A DNA stretch of 64,000 bases from NCBI RefSeq assembly GCF_016545825.1, contig NC_052620.1, forward strand, positions 14,570,001 to 14,634,000, given 5' to 3'. The notes below the pieces were generated by a model. That model saw nothing but the letters and a program-made list of their open reading frames with translations. It ran no database searches and was not told where the DNA came from. Within the stretch, counting starts at the first letter, position 1; each line of letters opens with the position of its first letter. The stretch is from Eucalyptus grandis (Eukaryota; Streptophyta; Magnoliopsida; Myrtales; Myrtaceae). Below are positions 35,294 to 47,637 of this stretch, piece after piece. Position numbers and translations under genes: made by a program.

Positions 35294-38200
35294 ACAAAAT
35301 TGATACCCAGTCTATTTAACTTTGTACCTTTCATGTAATTTACGTCTTGAAGAAGGCATAATTCTTTCCTTTCATATCTCTACCTGAGCATCAGCTATAT
35401 GATAAATATTTTGAATTTACATAATATTATTCCATGTCCTATGTTACAACATATCTTAGCAAGTGTCTTTCGTGGTATTCTACTTTTTCCTGGACTATAT
35501 CTGACCACGCTTGTTCCAAGCAGAATTTGAATTTGAAAGTCCAAGTGCCTTGTCACTCGATGCATTTCCTTTGGATTGAATACATTAGAATTCTGATCTA
35601 TTTGCTGCACTGAGAATAGGTAAAGGAGCTATCACACCAAAAGAACATTTTGGTTCTTATCACAGTTTATCTGCTTGATTCATTCAGTCAATGTTATTAA
35701 TGGTTTTATAGATTCAAAAATTGTTGCTTGAAGCACTTTCTTATCCTCTGTGGATGAAGAGTCATACGAAGACAAAATCTTCAAACTCGAGAAGTTACTC
35801 CTTTACATATAAATTTGAGGTTGCCACTGTGATAGATTATTGTAGGTTGAATAATGCACGTGAATAGTTCATTCGATAGATCTTGGGCTTGATTCAAATC
35901 AAACAGGAACCACTCTTATTTACGCATTGCATTTGTCCGGCGCTTTCTTACCACTGGCCTGAATTGCGCTGTTATGCCTTTTTATTTCTCTGCTACCGCT
36001 TATTTCTGTGCTAAAGCTGCAGTTGATAATTATATGATGGAACTGAATAATTTATAAAACAAAATGAGATATGACATGTGTATTTTAATCTCTATGTCTT
36101 ATTCTTGGTTGAATACTTTGTGAGCAAGTCTTATCAGTGTGCTGTCTCTGATGACCTTGTTGACAATATTAAGGTGGAGATTTTATTATGTTGTATGGTT
36201 CCTTATAGATCTTGTTGACATGAGTTGTTGGCACCCCTTGGTGCCATTTACAACGAAAGCACTTTTTGTTTTTTAGAAAGTAGAAAACTTAGCGAGCTTC
36301 AAACTGATTAATGTAAAATTGTCCACTCTTCCCCTTAAAATAATTGTATAGATAAGTATGGGCAGTAGGTCACACGGGGAAAGACATTATTGTACAATTT
36401 TCTTGTAATGTCTTAAGGGCTGCATTGGAACGGGCATTCTTTCTGTTCAATGGATGCTGAATATTCTGTTGACGTGTCCGAGTCTGAATCTTCATTACTT
36501 CTATTGATGCCATGGGCATTGATTTCAATTTCAGGCCAGAGAAAATAAAACAAAACATCACAAAGGAATAGGGTTTGAATGGTCATTTCCTTTTGGCACC
36601 AATCCCTCCTACCAAATGTTCCCTTACATAAATTAGATTGAAAGAATGAAATCAGGAGGAAGTCTTATGTGACCACCTTTTGAATGGGTTGCTTGGGGGC
36701 AATCGGAGTCATTTATGATTTGAAAAGTTCTTCAAGGGGGTTGGGGTAGTTGCCAAGAGCTTGGCTTGGAACATTTATCTCGGTCAGGTAGACCTGATAA
36801 ATAGTGATGCGGAGTGAACCACTCAATTCTTAGTTGATATGTGGAATGAACAACTTGATTCTAGTGGTAGAATTGGTGCAGGACTGCTAACATGGTACTG
36901 GGTTTGTTAAAGAAAGGAAAAGAAAATTGAACATCATCAAACTAAAATCTAAAATCTCTGGTATATTGGTTTATCATGTACTCGTTTACATTTTTTTAAG
37001 ATGAAAGAAATGGAAGTATTGATAAATGTGATAACCCTTTACGTTATTATTTTAAATCATTTAATTTGTTTCACAATAAATTATTCACTTACTGGAATTA
37101 TTTGATTATACACTAAAACTAACATTTTGCATGAAATAATAGATACATCTGAAAATCTCTCTGGATGAAGCAAAACCAGACAATGAATATCCACTCATTA
37201 TGGTACTGGATAGTCATCCTTACCTGTTGTTGTAACTCTTCCTTTGATGATCATGGAAAGAATTTTTTGTGGTTCTTGTTTTGATATTTAAAGTACATAG
37301 ATACTCCTAAGTTAATGATGAGATCTTCATATGTCTGCAGGCTAAACATTTAACAGTTTGAAACAAAACCAAATTGATAATAACCAAAATTTATTGTTAT
37401 CATGTAGATCAAGATTTCGCCAAACTGACATTGTTTGTCTGGGTGGAAAACCTAAAACTAACTGTGAAGGCCTTGCCCAGTTTTCACAGGTGATGATAGT
37501 ATAGCAATGAAATGCCGAAACTATTTTGTTAAGTGTTACAGAGGGGTTTGGTGCAAATAAAGTGTTTCTTGGGAAATAACATGTAAATTCCATAACAACA
37601 AAGAAACTGTGGGGTTGGGTAATAAATTCCTGTATGCCATCATGCTCTGTATAGTAATCTTGCTGCTGTCATGTGTCGGTGAAAAAGCATCTTCAACCTA
37701 CGTTCTAATACAACTGATGTTGAGATATGTAGAACCTAAACCTTCAAAATGCAGTAATCTGATTCTATCAGGGCCAAGAAACACCACTAGGGGTTACCCT
37801 CTGCTAGAAAGACTACCATATGCTTTAATTGTTCACCACAAAATGGCTTGTGTATGTATGGTTGTTATGATGCCGAGATATATATAGCCTAAACCTTCAA
37901 ATGCAGTAATACAATTCTGTCAAGGCTAAGAAACACCACTAGGGACTTCACTATACTAGAAAGACTGCACTATACGCTTTAGATGTTCGCGGCAAGATGG
38001 CTCGCGTTTGGGGTGGTTGTTTTAGTTGTTAGATAGCATGCTGATACCTCAAGACTCAATGTGTTACATGTCTTCAAGATAGGGATTTGGATCCTCTCAA
38101 TATGGAGGGTAAATTGCTATTTTCGATTTACCCCCAAGAGAGGCTGCTAGATCATGCGATACAATCTACAATAAATTTCAATTAAATTTGAGAAGTAGTG

Positions 38201-38764
38201 AATTTTCAAGGTAAAATGAGGATAAATTGATCATCACAACTTTTGGAAATTTGGCATATCTAGGAAAGGCAAACTTTGTTTCTTGCAGGATCCTCTGACT
38301 TTGCACAAATTGTTGGGAAACCTCTTATGATATTTTGAAGTTGATGAAACCATCTATTTAGTTGTTTCTGAGTGAACTTGATATCAGGAATGCTGTGTGA
38401 TTAATAGTGGTATAAAATATACACAGTGATAAGACATCTACAGGCTGGATGAACTTTGATAGAGGGTGAACAAGTTCAGTAGAACGAAGTGTTGATAAGG
38501 ACTCGGGGAGACCATGATAAGGAATAGCTAGATGAAGTTTTGATCCCGGTGAAGTTTTGATCTTGAATGTACTTAGGAGGACCTATAGATAGCAAATCAC
38601 AAATCAGTTTCGTAGTGGACAGCTAGGATAAACTTATTGGATTGCTAATAAAGGCAACTCTGTAGGAGATACTCATCATGTATTATATTAGGTAGATAGG
38701 AAGACCTAGACATCTTTTGATTACAAAAGATTTGTGGCTAAGGTCAAGGTCTGGAATTCATGAC
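35294..38764. other. Unit 2 spacer, no gene seen; empty sites for unit 1 insertions
   Basis: Matches 1-1729, 3007-3836 and 16526-17370 of unit 1. It holds uninterrupted target sites for the Mutator-like element (near 37020) and for the LTR nest (near 37861). The diverged 153-base tandem pair is intact at about 37725-38030. Confidence 0.65.
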
Positions 38765-41492
38765 CAAAGATCTGAGATCGAATCAAATCAGTTCTTGCCT
38801 ATTTTGCTCATGCAGCTAACTTTATTTAGGGAAATCTCACTAGTGCCAGGAAAATTTAATTGCTTGGGCGGCCAGAGTTCCAACTGTTGTGTCTATCGAC
38901 TCCAACAGCTATTTCATCTTCTTAAAGATTCTCCAACGGCTAATCAAAGGACTACATAAGAAGCTCAAATCAAACTGAAGGAGTCTGCAAAAAATTGAGA
39001 AAAGCCATGCATCTAATCTTGTCACATGCTGTTGGATTATTGCAACGTGACTCTGCTCATTTGTGATTCTGTCTGTTGGTATCTCTTGTTGATTATAATC
39101 TGTGTTTTCAGAAGTGTACAAGTGTAATAGCCGTGCTTGTTTATTGATAACGGGATCTATCGACTTTGGGTAGAAACAACTGTGTTATAGTGTCTCTTGA
39201 GATTACTAGTGGATTTCTGCCTTGTGGGTGGCTAGCTTGATATAAGCCAAACCAGTATAAAATCTGCTTGCGGTATCTTCTTTCTCTTTACTTGTTTTGA
39301 TGTTTATCTGATAGAAGCATTTGCATACAATATTATCAAATTGTTCCTGCATCTATCAAAAGCTTGACTTGAATCATCCCGTGAAATCTAGTTCTTTAAG
39401 TCAACCTATTCACCAAGGTTGCATTTTTTGCCTCAATATGAATGCTCTTCCTATGATCTATTTCATTTACTTTAACTAAAAAGCTCTCAGCTAATAATAC
39501 TTATTTTTCTTTTTGATTTTCTTTGGTTTTGCTAGGCTCTGATGTTGCAAGAGCACAACCATTCAGTTCTAACTTTAATAGCTTGTTGAACGAAAATCTA
39601 TTATCCTAAGGAACTGTTGAGAGCAATCTTTCACTCCCGTTTCTTTTCCATCAAGATTTTCTATCCATTTAACATTACTTTGTATGGCTTTTGGCTGCTT
39701 GTCAAGTGGCAGGGTTTGTTAATGGCGAAGGAGGTCTGGAGTATGCATCTCTTGTGACTTTGTAATCTGTAGAGAATTCACTACAGTGATGTGATTTTTC
39801 CTGATTGACAAAGAGCTGCTTATATAAAAGAATGCTTATGCTCCTTCCTTTTTTATGTTGCTTCCACTTTGTTCTGCTCAATGCCCCATTTGGTCCTAGC
39901 ATGTTTCCTTTCCAAGCATAGTCGATGGTTATGGGGATGCATAGCCAGTTACTTGAGAATATTGATTATTATTATTGGGAATTCTTGAGGTTGCTTTTCA
40001 GGGACCTGCAATGGTAGAATAGACATGGGAGTGAAATTAGATGCAATTATTAGCAGCAAGTTGATTGTAATTGTGTTTCTGTATTTTATGGCACTTCAGC
40101 AGTGTTTGCTGGTTCTATTGGATTTGCAGAACAAGTTTTGTGGAGTCAAAGTTGCATGGGAATTTCGAGTCATGTGACGTATGTGATAGTCAATTTGATG
40201 TCACCTTGTGAAATTGCGATAGTGGTATATTCCTTTCGCGGAATGGGATGCGTCATGGGATGCCTCAGATCTTTTATGTATGTTCTTATTCGAAAACCCC
40301 TAATGAGTCAATCTATTAGTACCTTGCTTTATTTGGCACTTAAAAATGTGAAATAAATCTGGACCATCATCATTTCCCGGGAACCTTATGAGAAGGTCAT
40401 GGGCAACCACGGTGGAAGATTCTAAGTATAAGCATCAGATTCTGGATCATGACAAAATCTCAACTATTTTCAGGTGTTAGATTCTAAAAAATTTAGCCAT
40501 TTGATTGAGACTATTTATCTACTTGATTATGAGCTAATTGGCTGTACACATCATGCTGCATCTTGGAAAAGGATGTCTGCTACTTTCCATAACATAGTCA
40601 TTTCGCCGGCTACGCGAAGTTGCTTGTTGAGATTCACCTTTTCTCGTTTTCCTTTCCTTTTGTGGGAATAGTACAACATAAACCAGCCTTTAGTGTAGCG
40701 TGGAACCAACTGATTGGGACCGGACCTTTAGAAATCATGGAGTTAAGCACTCTTTTAAAAATTTTCAGGCTTAGTGTTGTTTTCAAATGGAATATGGTCC
40801 GTTAATTGTTTGATCTTGATGTCAGATTATCGTAACAGAAGCATGACCCCTTTTTACATTGACTCTGCATCTGTCTGTGACTTCAGAGGAAGTTTCCTGG
40901 GCATTTCACGGGTTATATCCTCGGTCAGCGAATTGATGATATAAAGTTTTTGTGTGAGCGGTGGGCACGAATCCCGTCATGTCGAAGGTCAGGTAATCAG
41001 ACCAGATTTGCTTTGGACCCAAGAGATTAATTTTCAAGACGAGTCGTCATTTTCAGTTGTGACACGAATACTGCACGTCATTTCGGTCACTTAACTGAGC
41101 AACATCTTCGGTTTTGATATAGCATCCTGCATTTCACAGAGGATATCATTCTCTGCAGTTGCACCAATTGAAGCTTGAGTGCTACCAGAAAACCGGACTT
41201 GATGATCTCAGTAACTTCCCCAAGAAATAAATTCAAATTTGGTAACAGACTGTCGGGCAAAAATTGTTGCCTGATCTCATCTCGCTTTACTTGAACGCCA
41301 TTTTGCTTTTGAACTCGTGCGATCGTGAAAATGGCAAATGTTACTGGTGTCGAACTGTAGAAAGATTCAATTGCTTGTCGCGCAGTTTCTATTTAAGTCC
41401 CAACTGTAGTCAAAGTCGACTGGGATCGAATTTGGTGGTTCATGTGGCTACTCGACTTTCGTCTTATCCTTTCAAGGAAAGAAAGCAAGCAT
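38765..41492. other. Spacer present in units 2 and 3, replaced in unit 1
   Basis: Continues as in unit 3 (63085 to about 63724). Several short open frames exist (for example 40102-40356 and 41264-41563) but none has a recognisable domain or a conserved partner inside the window. I see no gene. Confidence 0.45.
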
Positions 41493-42173
41493 TGTTGGAA
41501 TATAATACATGGAAACGACAGGATCTTGCAATTTATGTCAACGCGAAATTACCAGAGAAATAAACGAGAAATAATAAATACATTATAAATTTACGTGGTT
41601 CGATTCGAATATCGGTATTTATGTCCACAAAGAGAGTGAACAGCAAATAATCCACTATAATCGGAGAATTAAAGTTTACAATCGCTCACACGCTCGAGTG
41701 TTTCCCATACTTAAATTTAATTCAAAAATCAAAATATTTATAAATAAATAACTCATTTGGATATAAACTCACGGTACAAAATTATTGCGCATTCAAGCTC
41801 AAAATATAACGCTCTACGTATGCCAAAATTAAGAACTCCAGCGTTCTGAATCAAGGCTTTACGCGGCTTCAGCTCCTCTTGCGTGCGGCTTCTTTTCTTT
41901 TAACTCTGGTAGGGCTTTTAGCTGCACCAAGGAAATTATATTCCATTCATATACATGTGGCCAGAGTCTGGGCCCTCCTTTTTTTTTTCTTTTCCTTTAA
42001 TATATATAAAGTGGGCCCAAAGTCTTGTTTTGCACGTTCGAAAGAGAAAATCCAAGAAGGAAATTGTTTCTTCCTTCTTCATCCGATCTATAATCCGCTT
42101 ATTAAAAAATTTATTAAAAAATTTAATTTAACAAATCGTTATACGAATTTAAATTCGAGATATTAATTTAACA
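41493..42173 (+). mobile_element. Solo LTR, 681 bp
   Basis: Starts TGTTGGAATATAATAC and ends ATTAATTTAACA, flanked by the 5-base duplication AGCAT (41488-41492 and 42174-42178). TG...CA termini and the exact target duplication fit an LTR left after recombination. It is a different family from the TGTTGACACC LTRs. The segment ACGTGGTTCGATTCG inside resembles Copia-type LTRs, but the superfamily is not proven. Confidence 0.82.
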
Positions 42174-42500
42174 AGCATTGCCTCTGCTTTATAATCACTT
42201 CTAAAGTTATATAAAAACAAAATGTAAATTTTCAGAGCCCATCCAAAAGAGCGATGATACAACAACATATAGAATGCAGGGCACAAGGGAAATGTCAAAT
42301 ATATAGCATCCCATCAAGTGGGAAATATATACAGAACCCGGGAAAAACATGATATGTCAAATACAGAGCAGTGCTGTTAAAAAAAAAAAAAATACAGAGC
42401 AGTGCGATCATGATGTAGAGAAAGATCCGTAAATTGGTAAAACTTGATTTTTGCTTATTATGTTTCCTTCTTTTTCCTTGAAGCATAAACAACACGGCTG

Positions 42501-42828
42501 CTAACCGGTGGACGAATCGATGCACCACTCGTTGAGGAGACAGTAGCAGCGAAGGCCCGCAAGGCTGAAACCAACCAACGACAACACGTCACCAATTAAA
42601 TTTCCCTAAATCATATGAACATGAAAATCTTTCTGGCAGAGAGAGAGAGAGAGTACCATCCTTCAAGAAAACCCGGCTTTGTTTCGGGAGGAGAAGGAGC
42701 ATAGTACTGGGGAGGAGCATAGTAGTACTGGGGAGGAGCATAGTGCAGGGGAGGCGCTTGTACAAGAGGTCCTTGATAGTACCCTGCAAAAGCAACCACC
42801 ACCACCGTGCAAGATCGGCCATGAACAT

Positions 42829-42866
<38 letters not shown>

Positions 42867-42918
42867 CTTGGCCTTGAGCAGGGCAAGGATAAGAGTACCT
42901 ATTCAGGGGTTCCTCCAT
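42501..42918 (-). CDS. CYSTM-family small protein, unit 2 copy, three exons
   Basis: Exons at 42918-42867, 42783-42657 and 42564-42501 join in frame to 243 bases, an 80-residue protein ending in TAG. Introns of 83 and 92 bases have GT donors followed by TC repeats and CAG acceptors. The N-terminus MEEPLNRYSYPCPAQGQ leads into a Tyr/Pro-rich stretch (GYYQGPLVQAPP, YYAPSPPETKPGFLEG) and a C-terminal segment CLAGLRCYCLLNEWC. This is the layout of plant CYSTM proteins, which are small membrane-associated proteins linked to stress responses. The C-terminus has fewer Cys than typical members, so function may be altered. The unit 1 partner (18465-18959) is frameshifted. The exon model is mine, read from splice signals and homology between units. 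Confidence 0.78.
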
Positions 42919-44756
42919 TTCTGGCGACCTTGCAGGAGGAGACCCCAGAAAACTTTAAAGAGACTTCTTTTGTGAGCTCTCCTTGGTTGAACTTCCCAAA
43001 CTGAGATATGATTACCAGAGAGAGAGTCTCTCCGTGTTGGCCCTGGGTCGGTTTATATAGATGCATCTAAAAATTAGAAAAGTAGGTAATTGCAACAGGA
43101 CACGTGTCATACGGTAGACGTAGGCCGCACAAAAAAAAAAAAAAAAAAAACCAAAGACTTAGAAATTTGAAGACATGGACACCGATTGATTTGAGTCGCT
43201 TGACATTTCGATCCCACATAAAACTCCACACATGATGGCTAAATTGCAGCACGGCACACAAGACCTAGGTCCCCATGACTTAAATTATTTTCCATATTTA
43301 CTTATGATGGGCTGCCGTAAAATCACAAAACCATTTTACGTATTTTTATAATACTTTCATATTCGATTACCACTGATTTTATTATTTCAACACGTGTGAG
43401 GACATTGCCTTCCTCACCCTCCTTAAGCCATTGGTCATCACATGGTGATAAGATGTGACCCGTTGGCTATTAAGTATCAAGTTTAGAAAATGAATTTTTA
43501 TTGTATATAGATAATAAAAGGCATCTCCTTTAGTGACCGACACTGTAACTGCCTTTTTAATTACAATAGTTACACATCCTTTTCCTAAATGTATATGCTT
43601 ATAGTGATTTCAAACATTATGTCATTTTCTTCACTAAAAATGATTTTGCAAATGAAAAATCTCTACCCTTAATATTGTCACTTCTTTTTATAGATTAATT
43701 GATCTCATCTTATGTTTAGTAATCATGCCAGTAACGTAAGGAATAAGATGAGACTCCATGCATCGATACCCAACTTAGATGCGCTAAACTAAAATGCAAT
43801 CTTTGGCATGACAATCAAACTGATGCTTTTAGCACGACAAAGGCATTGGTTTTTGCAAGGTCGCTATCTACTTTATTTTGCTTTGAAAATATTAATTGGA
43901 ATTGACGTATCACTTGTGGCGCAAGTTCATGAGTTCAGAATATTAAAAAAGTCAAGGCGAGTGGTTTGTGAGGTCTAAATTAACAAAAAAAATCGAAAAA
44001 ACTTTTTAAAAAAAAAAGGGGTAAAAACTGATCCAACTTTATTTAAAGTTCAAACAGGGTACAAAACGTATAACTTTGGCTTTTCCACCGAAATTGTAAA
44101 TAGCTCTTCAAATCTCTAAAAAACTTCGAAAATATTATAGGTAACTTTATTGGTCAGTCATTATAGATTGTAAAAGTTCTAAGTGTTTCACGTTTGAGAG
44201 TCAAAATGCATATGCCGAAAAAATAATATTAGCAATAAGATAAAAATAAAAACTCAATTTAGACATACCAGATGATTTGCACCATTAAATTACAAACTCT
44301 ATATCCGATTGGATGATTCTCATGCTTTGGTGCTATGTGCACCTGAATTTTGCCATCATTGTAGTTTACACTTCTTAAGCTGCACTTGCATAATTCTACT
44401 ACGTATGAGATCAAATTATATTAATTGTTATGTCACATGGGTATCACATGAGGTCTACCATTATCTCTTGATCGGCATGACTTTCGCTGGTGCATAACGA
44501 TTTTATGCAATTTCCATTTCCTCTTGCTGTCACTTTCAAATCAAAATTAACTGAGATGGGAGCTTTCAAATCAAAATTGAGATGGGAGCGTGGCGTCCTA
44601 GAAAAGAATATCCAAGGCACGGCCTTTCCTGTCTCTTTGACTTTTTGATTAGCGGTCGAAATCGTCCTTCTGTGCTTTTCTGCTTGTCCTTTCTTCCTCT
44701 TAACAGTCTCGCGTCTCCAACTGGAACTGGGGGAATGTTTATATGAGTAAGTGATC
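42919..44756. other. Spacer with a unit-2-specific block
   Basis: Matches 18960-22540 of unit 1 once the unit 1 hAT and LTR insertions are removed. About 43285-43895 has no partner in unit 1 and shows no termini that I can identify. No gene is seen. Confidence 0.5.
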
Positions 44757-44765
44757 GCTAATTTC

Positions 44766-44946
44766 GGGATAAATACATTAATGTTGTCATAAGTTGTGTA
44801 CGACACTTACTTTGGTGCCAAAAGTTTCCGTCGGATCACTTAAGTACATTAATGATTTCTTTTTGGCACTTAAGTGATCCGACGGAAACTTTTGGTATCA
44901 AAGTGAGCGCCGACACAACTTATAGCACCATTAGTGTACTTATCTC
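44766..44946. mobile_element. Foldback MITE, 181 bp, Mutator-type target duplication
   Basis: Absent from unit 1 near 22540. It is flanked by the 9-base duplication GCTAATTTC (44757-44765 and 44947-44955). The two arms are near-perfect inverted copies: the left arm contains CCAAAAGTTTCCGTCGGATC and the right arm its complement. The 9-base duplication points to Mutator-like mobilisation. Too short to code for anything. Confidence 0.9.
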
Positions 44947-45046
44947 GCTAATTTCCTTTATTTTATAAATATTCAAGAGAAGGTTCATCGAAGTCGAGGT
45001 CCTCCAATTGGAAGACAATAGAATCTTCGACTTTGCCTCCTCGTTT

Positions 45047-45148
45047 TGTCCACCTTCTCCCATGGATAAAGAATATCGTTGAAGTCACCTGGACAAACCC
45101 AAGTTGCATGATTCTCATAGCTGATCATACGCAGCTCCTACTAGAAAA
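45047..45148 (-). mobile_element. Internal LINE fragment, 102 bp (endonuclease domain)
   Basis: Unit 1 has an uninterrupted sequence near 22620. The insert is flanked by a 12-base direct repeat GCCTCCTCGTTT (45035-45046 and 45149-45160). On the minus strand it reads WVCPGDFNDILYPWEKVD, matching the GDFN...EK signature of the apurinic endonuclease domain of plant L1-type LINEs. Only this scrap is present, with no 3' end or A tail. Confidence 0.75.
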
Positions 45149-45459
45149 GCCTCCTCGTTTGCGTTCCCTAGTTTAGCACCTTTGCTTTCCTTTAAATGCA
45201 TTTACACTGGTACAGGAAACCAGTGGGATAATTAATAGTTTCGATGACGTTGTCTTTCAAAGAAAGTAAATACAATCTTTTTAGATAGTCACAGAAAATA
45301 GACTTTATTCAATTTTTTCATAATTGAAGTGAAGAAAATGAACTTTTGGGGACCGCTCATCTTGTCCCTTGCTTGAGATTGTCCCTCGTTGGACCGCACC
45401 GCCAGTTTTCAAGTCAACTTCCTTTCTATTTTTGGTGATTTAGCCTTAAGCCTTAAGTT

Positions 45460-45461
45460 TT

Positions 45462-45501
<40 letters not shown>
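45460..45501. repeat. TTTA microsatellite
   Basis: About ten repeats of TTTA. At the matching place in unit 1 (about 22940-22955) there is a plain T run. Confidence 0.9.
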
Positions 45502-45815
45502 GGTAAGAAAAGGAACATAACTCGATTTTACATTATTACTCTCTTAATAAAACATTATCTAATCTCATCCCCTAATAATGAAGGAAGCAAATCTATTAGT
45601 GGCCTGTCTAATACATAATTATCACTCGTATTATTGGGTTGGATAATAGAATTTGCCAGACAATCTACACAAGCATTTCCTTCTCTTAAATTATGGAGAA
45701 TCTTGATTTATTAAAAATACTTAAGCATACTCTCAATTTGAGATATGAACGTCACCAAAATGAAGCAATGGAGTCAATTTTTGAAGTGGAGAAATGGCTG
45801 CTCACAAATCCACAT

Positions 45816-46882
45816 TGGACGTGTCTTGTATCTTCTTTTTTGTAATTTAATGAGATAACTTCTTTAATTCTAAAATTTTTGCTCATTAACTTTATGATTT
45901 TGGGGTCCTCCGTTTTTTTTTTTTTTTGGCGAAAATGTGAATAAGATGATAACATGGTCCGCGCTTTTCTTGTGTTGTTAATAAAGTTGGGAAGCGTGGG
46001 GGCAACAATCATGTGGTGAAGTGGACGGCGTTACTTGTCCGTCAATTTCGATTGTGACTTTGTTTCGCCTGAAACCGTGTCCGAATCGATCCCACTAGTC
46101 CTTGGGTATTCGCTCAAAAGAAGAAAAAGTAGGACCGCCGAAACGATCTCACTAGTCCTCGGCGCCTCGCATCGAGGATATATCCAGATTTAGCTCGAAT
46201 ATTCGTTACATGAGAGTCCGAATTTGACATTCTTTCTTGCTTATTTTGCGACTCTTTGATATGCACGACCTATATCCGATGCAAATTTGTTATGTACACA
46301 TGTAAGTGGTGTAAAAAAGAAAAGAAATTTTATATATGCTATGTTTGTTTTGCGAAAAATAAATGATTTGGAAAATATTTTTCTAAAACAATCGCTTGTA
46401 TTTTTTGAAATAATTAGTTAACGAAAATTATTTTTATTACCGACAGCAATTTGTCTAAACATTTTCACGAATGATGAAAATATTTTTTGTTCATTCGTTT
46501 TTGTAAAAGAAACAAACGACTATTTTTAGGAAAAATATTTTTCAAATTTTTTATTTTTTCCGAAATAAACAGAGCCTATATGTTTATAGATAAAAAGAAG
46601 TGATTACTACTACTTAAGTGAGCATAATTCAATGGTTTAAGCTTTTGGGTATGGGAAATCCAACTAAGTTGTCCATTGGCTCGGATTATTTGCTTTCTCT
46701 TGGATCTCCCCGTCACGAAGGTATTCAACTTTTCCGGGGCTTTCCCAACGCTTTTGAACTTCGAGAGATGAGTTCAAGCATAAAGGCATGACTCCGCAAT
46801 GAGGAATTTAATGTGTGGTTTGGACTAGTGATTTGCCCTCATAAATAATCTCATCTTGTAACAAGGAAAATTATCTCTAGTG
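45816..46882. other. Unit-2-specific block with a MITE
   Basis: Unit 1 has different DNA between the matching flanks (23275-23766). No gene is seen in this block apart from the MITE at about 46339-46576. Confidence 0.5.
46339..46576. mobile_element. MITE of about 238 bp with 45 bp inverted termini
   Basis: The left end CTATGTTTGTTTTGCGAAAA is mirrored by the right end TTCCGAAATAAACAGAGC, and the inverted similarity continues through AAATATTTTTC on both sides. TATATG lies next to both ends as a likely target duplication. A similar tail (GTGAAACAAAC) occurs near 18250 in unit 1. No coding sequence. Confidence 0.7.
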
Positions 46883-47385
46883 ATTTGCTTCAAAGTTCTA
46901 AGTATAGGATGATTGCATGAAATCTCATGAATTCGACATTGATTCATAACAACAACTGGACTTTCAAAAGTTACAGATTACCCCCCGAACTTTGATTTTT
47001 ATTGTAGCCGCTAGTTTTGATACTTGCATGGTTGGTACTTACCTGAAAATGGATTTGCTAATTTTTCTTTGTCGAAGTAAGCTCTATTACGTGGTTAATG
47101 ACGTAAGAAAATGGCATAAGGATACAAGAAGTGTCAAAAGTTTTGTACGATGTTCACTTAGTTGTCAACAATTTTTTGCCGAATCATTTAAATGTCAATT
47201 CCGATTTGGGTTGTCAAAAATCTGACGTAACAATATTTTGTCAATTACCCTGACTCACGTGGCTCACCAGGGCGCTTAGTCAACAATAATAGCCCTAAAC
47301 GACATCTTTTACATTTTTGTCCCAAATGTAAACCCTGTATTTTGTTTGCAAACAAAATTAGGACAAGTTAGGGTTTTTGTCCAAA

Positions 47386-47637
47386 CTAGGATTTTTGTTT
47401 TTCAATTTGCGAACAACCAAATAAGAAGAAAAGGTGGAAGATGATACAAGGTGCTGATGAAGATGAGGAGGGTAATGAAAGTTGTTGCTTTAGTCGAGGC
47501 TGGATATGGGCTCGACGATCTCTTGGATCGATCATCCCTGCTTTTACCCCCATCGATTCTCGACTCCGCGGCCATGAAGAGCTCCATCTCCATATCAAGA
47601 GGATCACTCTGCTAGTCCATCTCCAGATCTCCAGCCA
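47386..47637 (-). pseudogene. Degraded exon-like segment, unit 2 copy
   Basis: Same acidic segment as at 24231-24512, with the same in-frame TAG after MAGDLEMD, so the stop is older than the duplication. Family unknown. Confidence 0.33.

Noticed and set aside
41590..41615. GGTTCGATTCGAA as a possible tRNA B box
   Set aside because: It lies inside the solo LTR and no acceptor stem, anticodon arm or A box can be folded around it.
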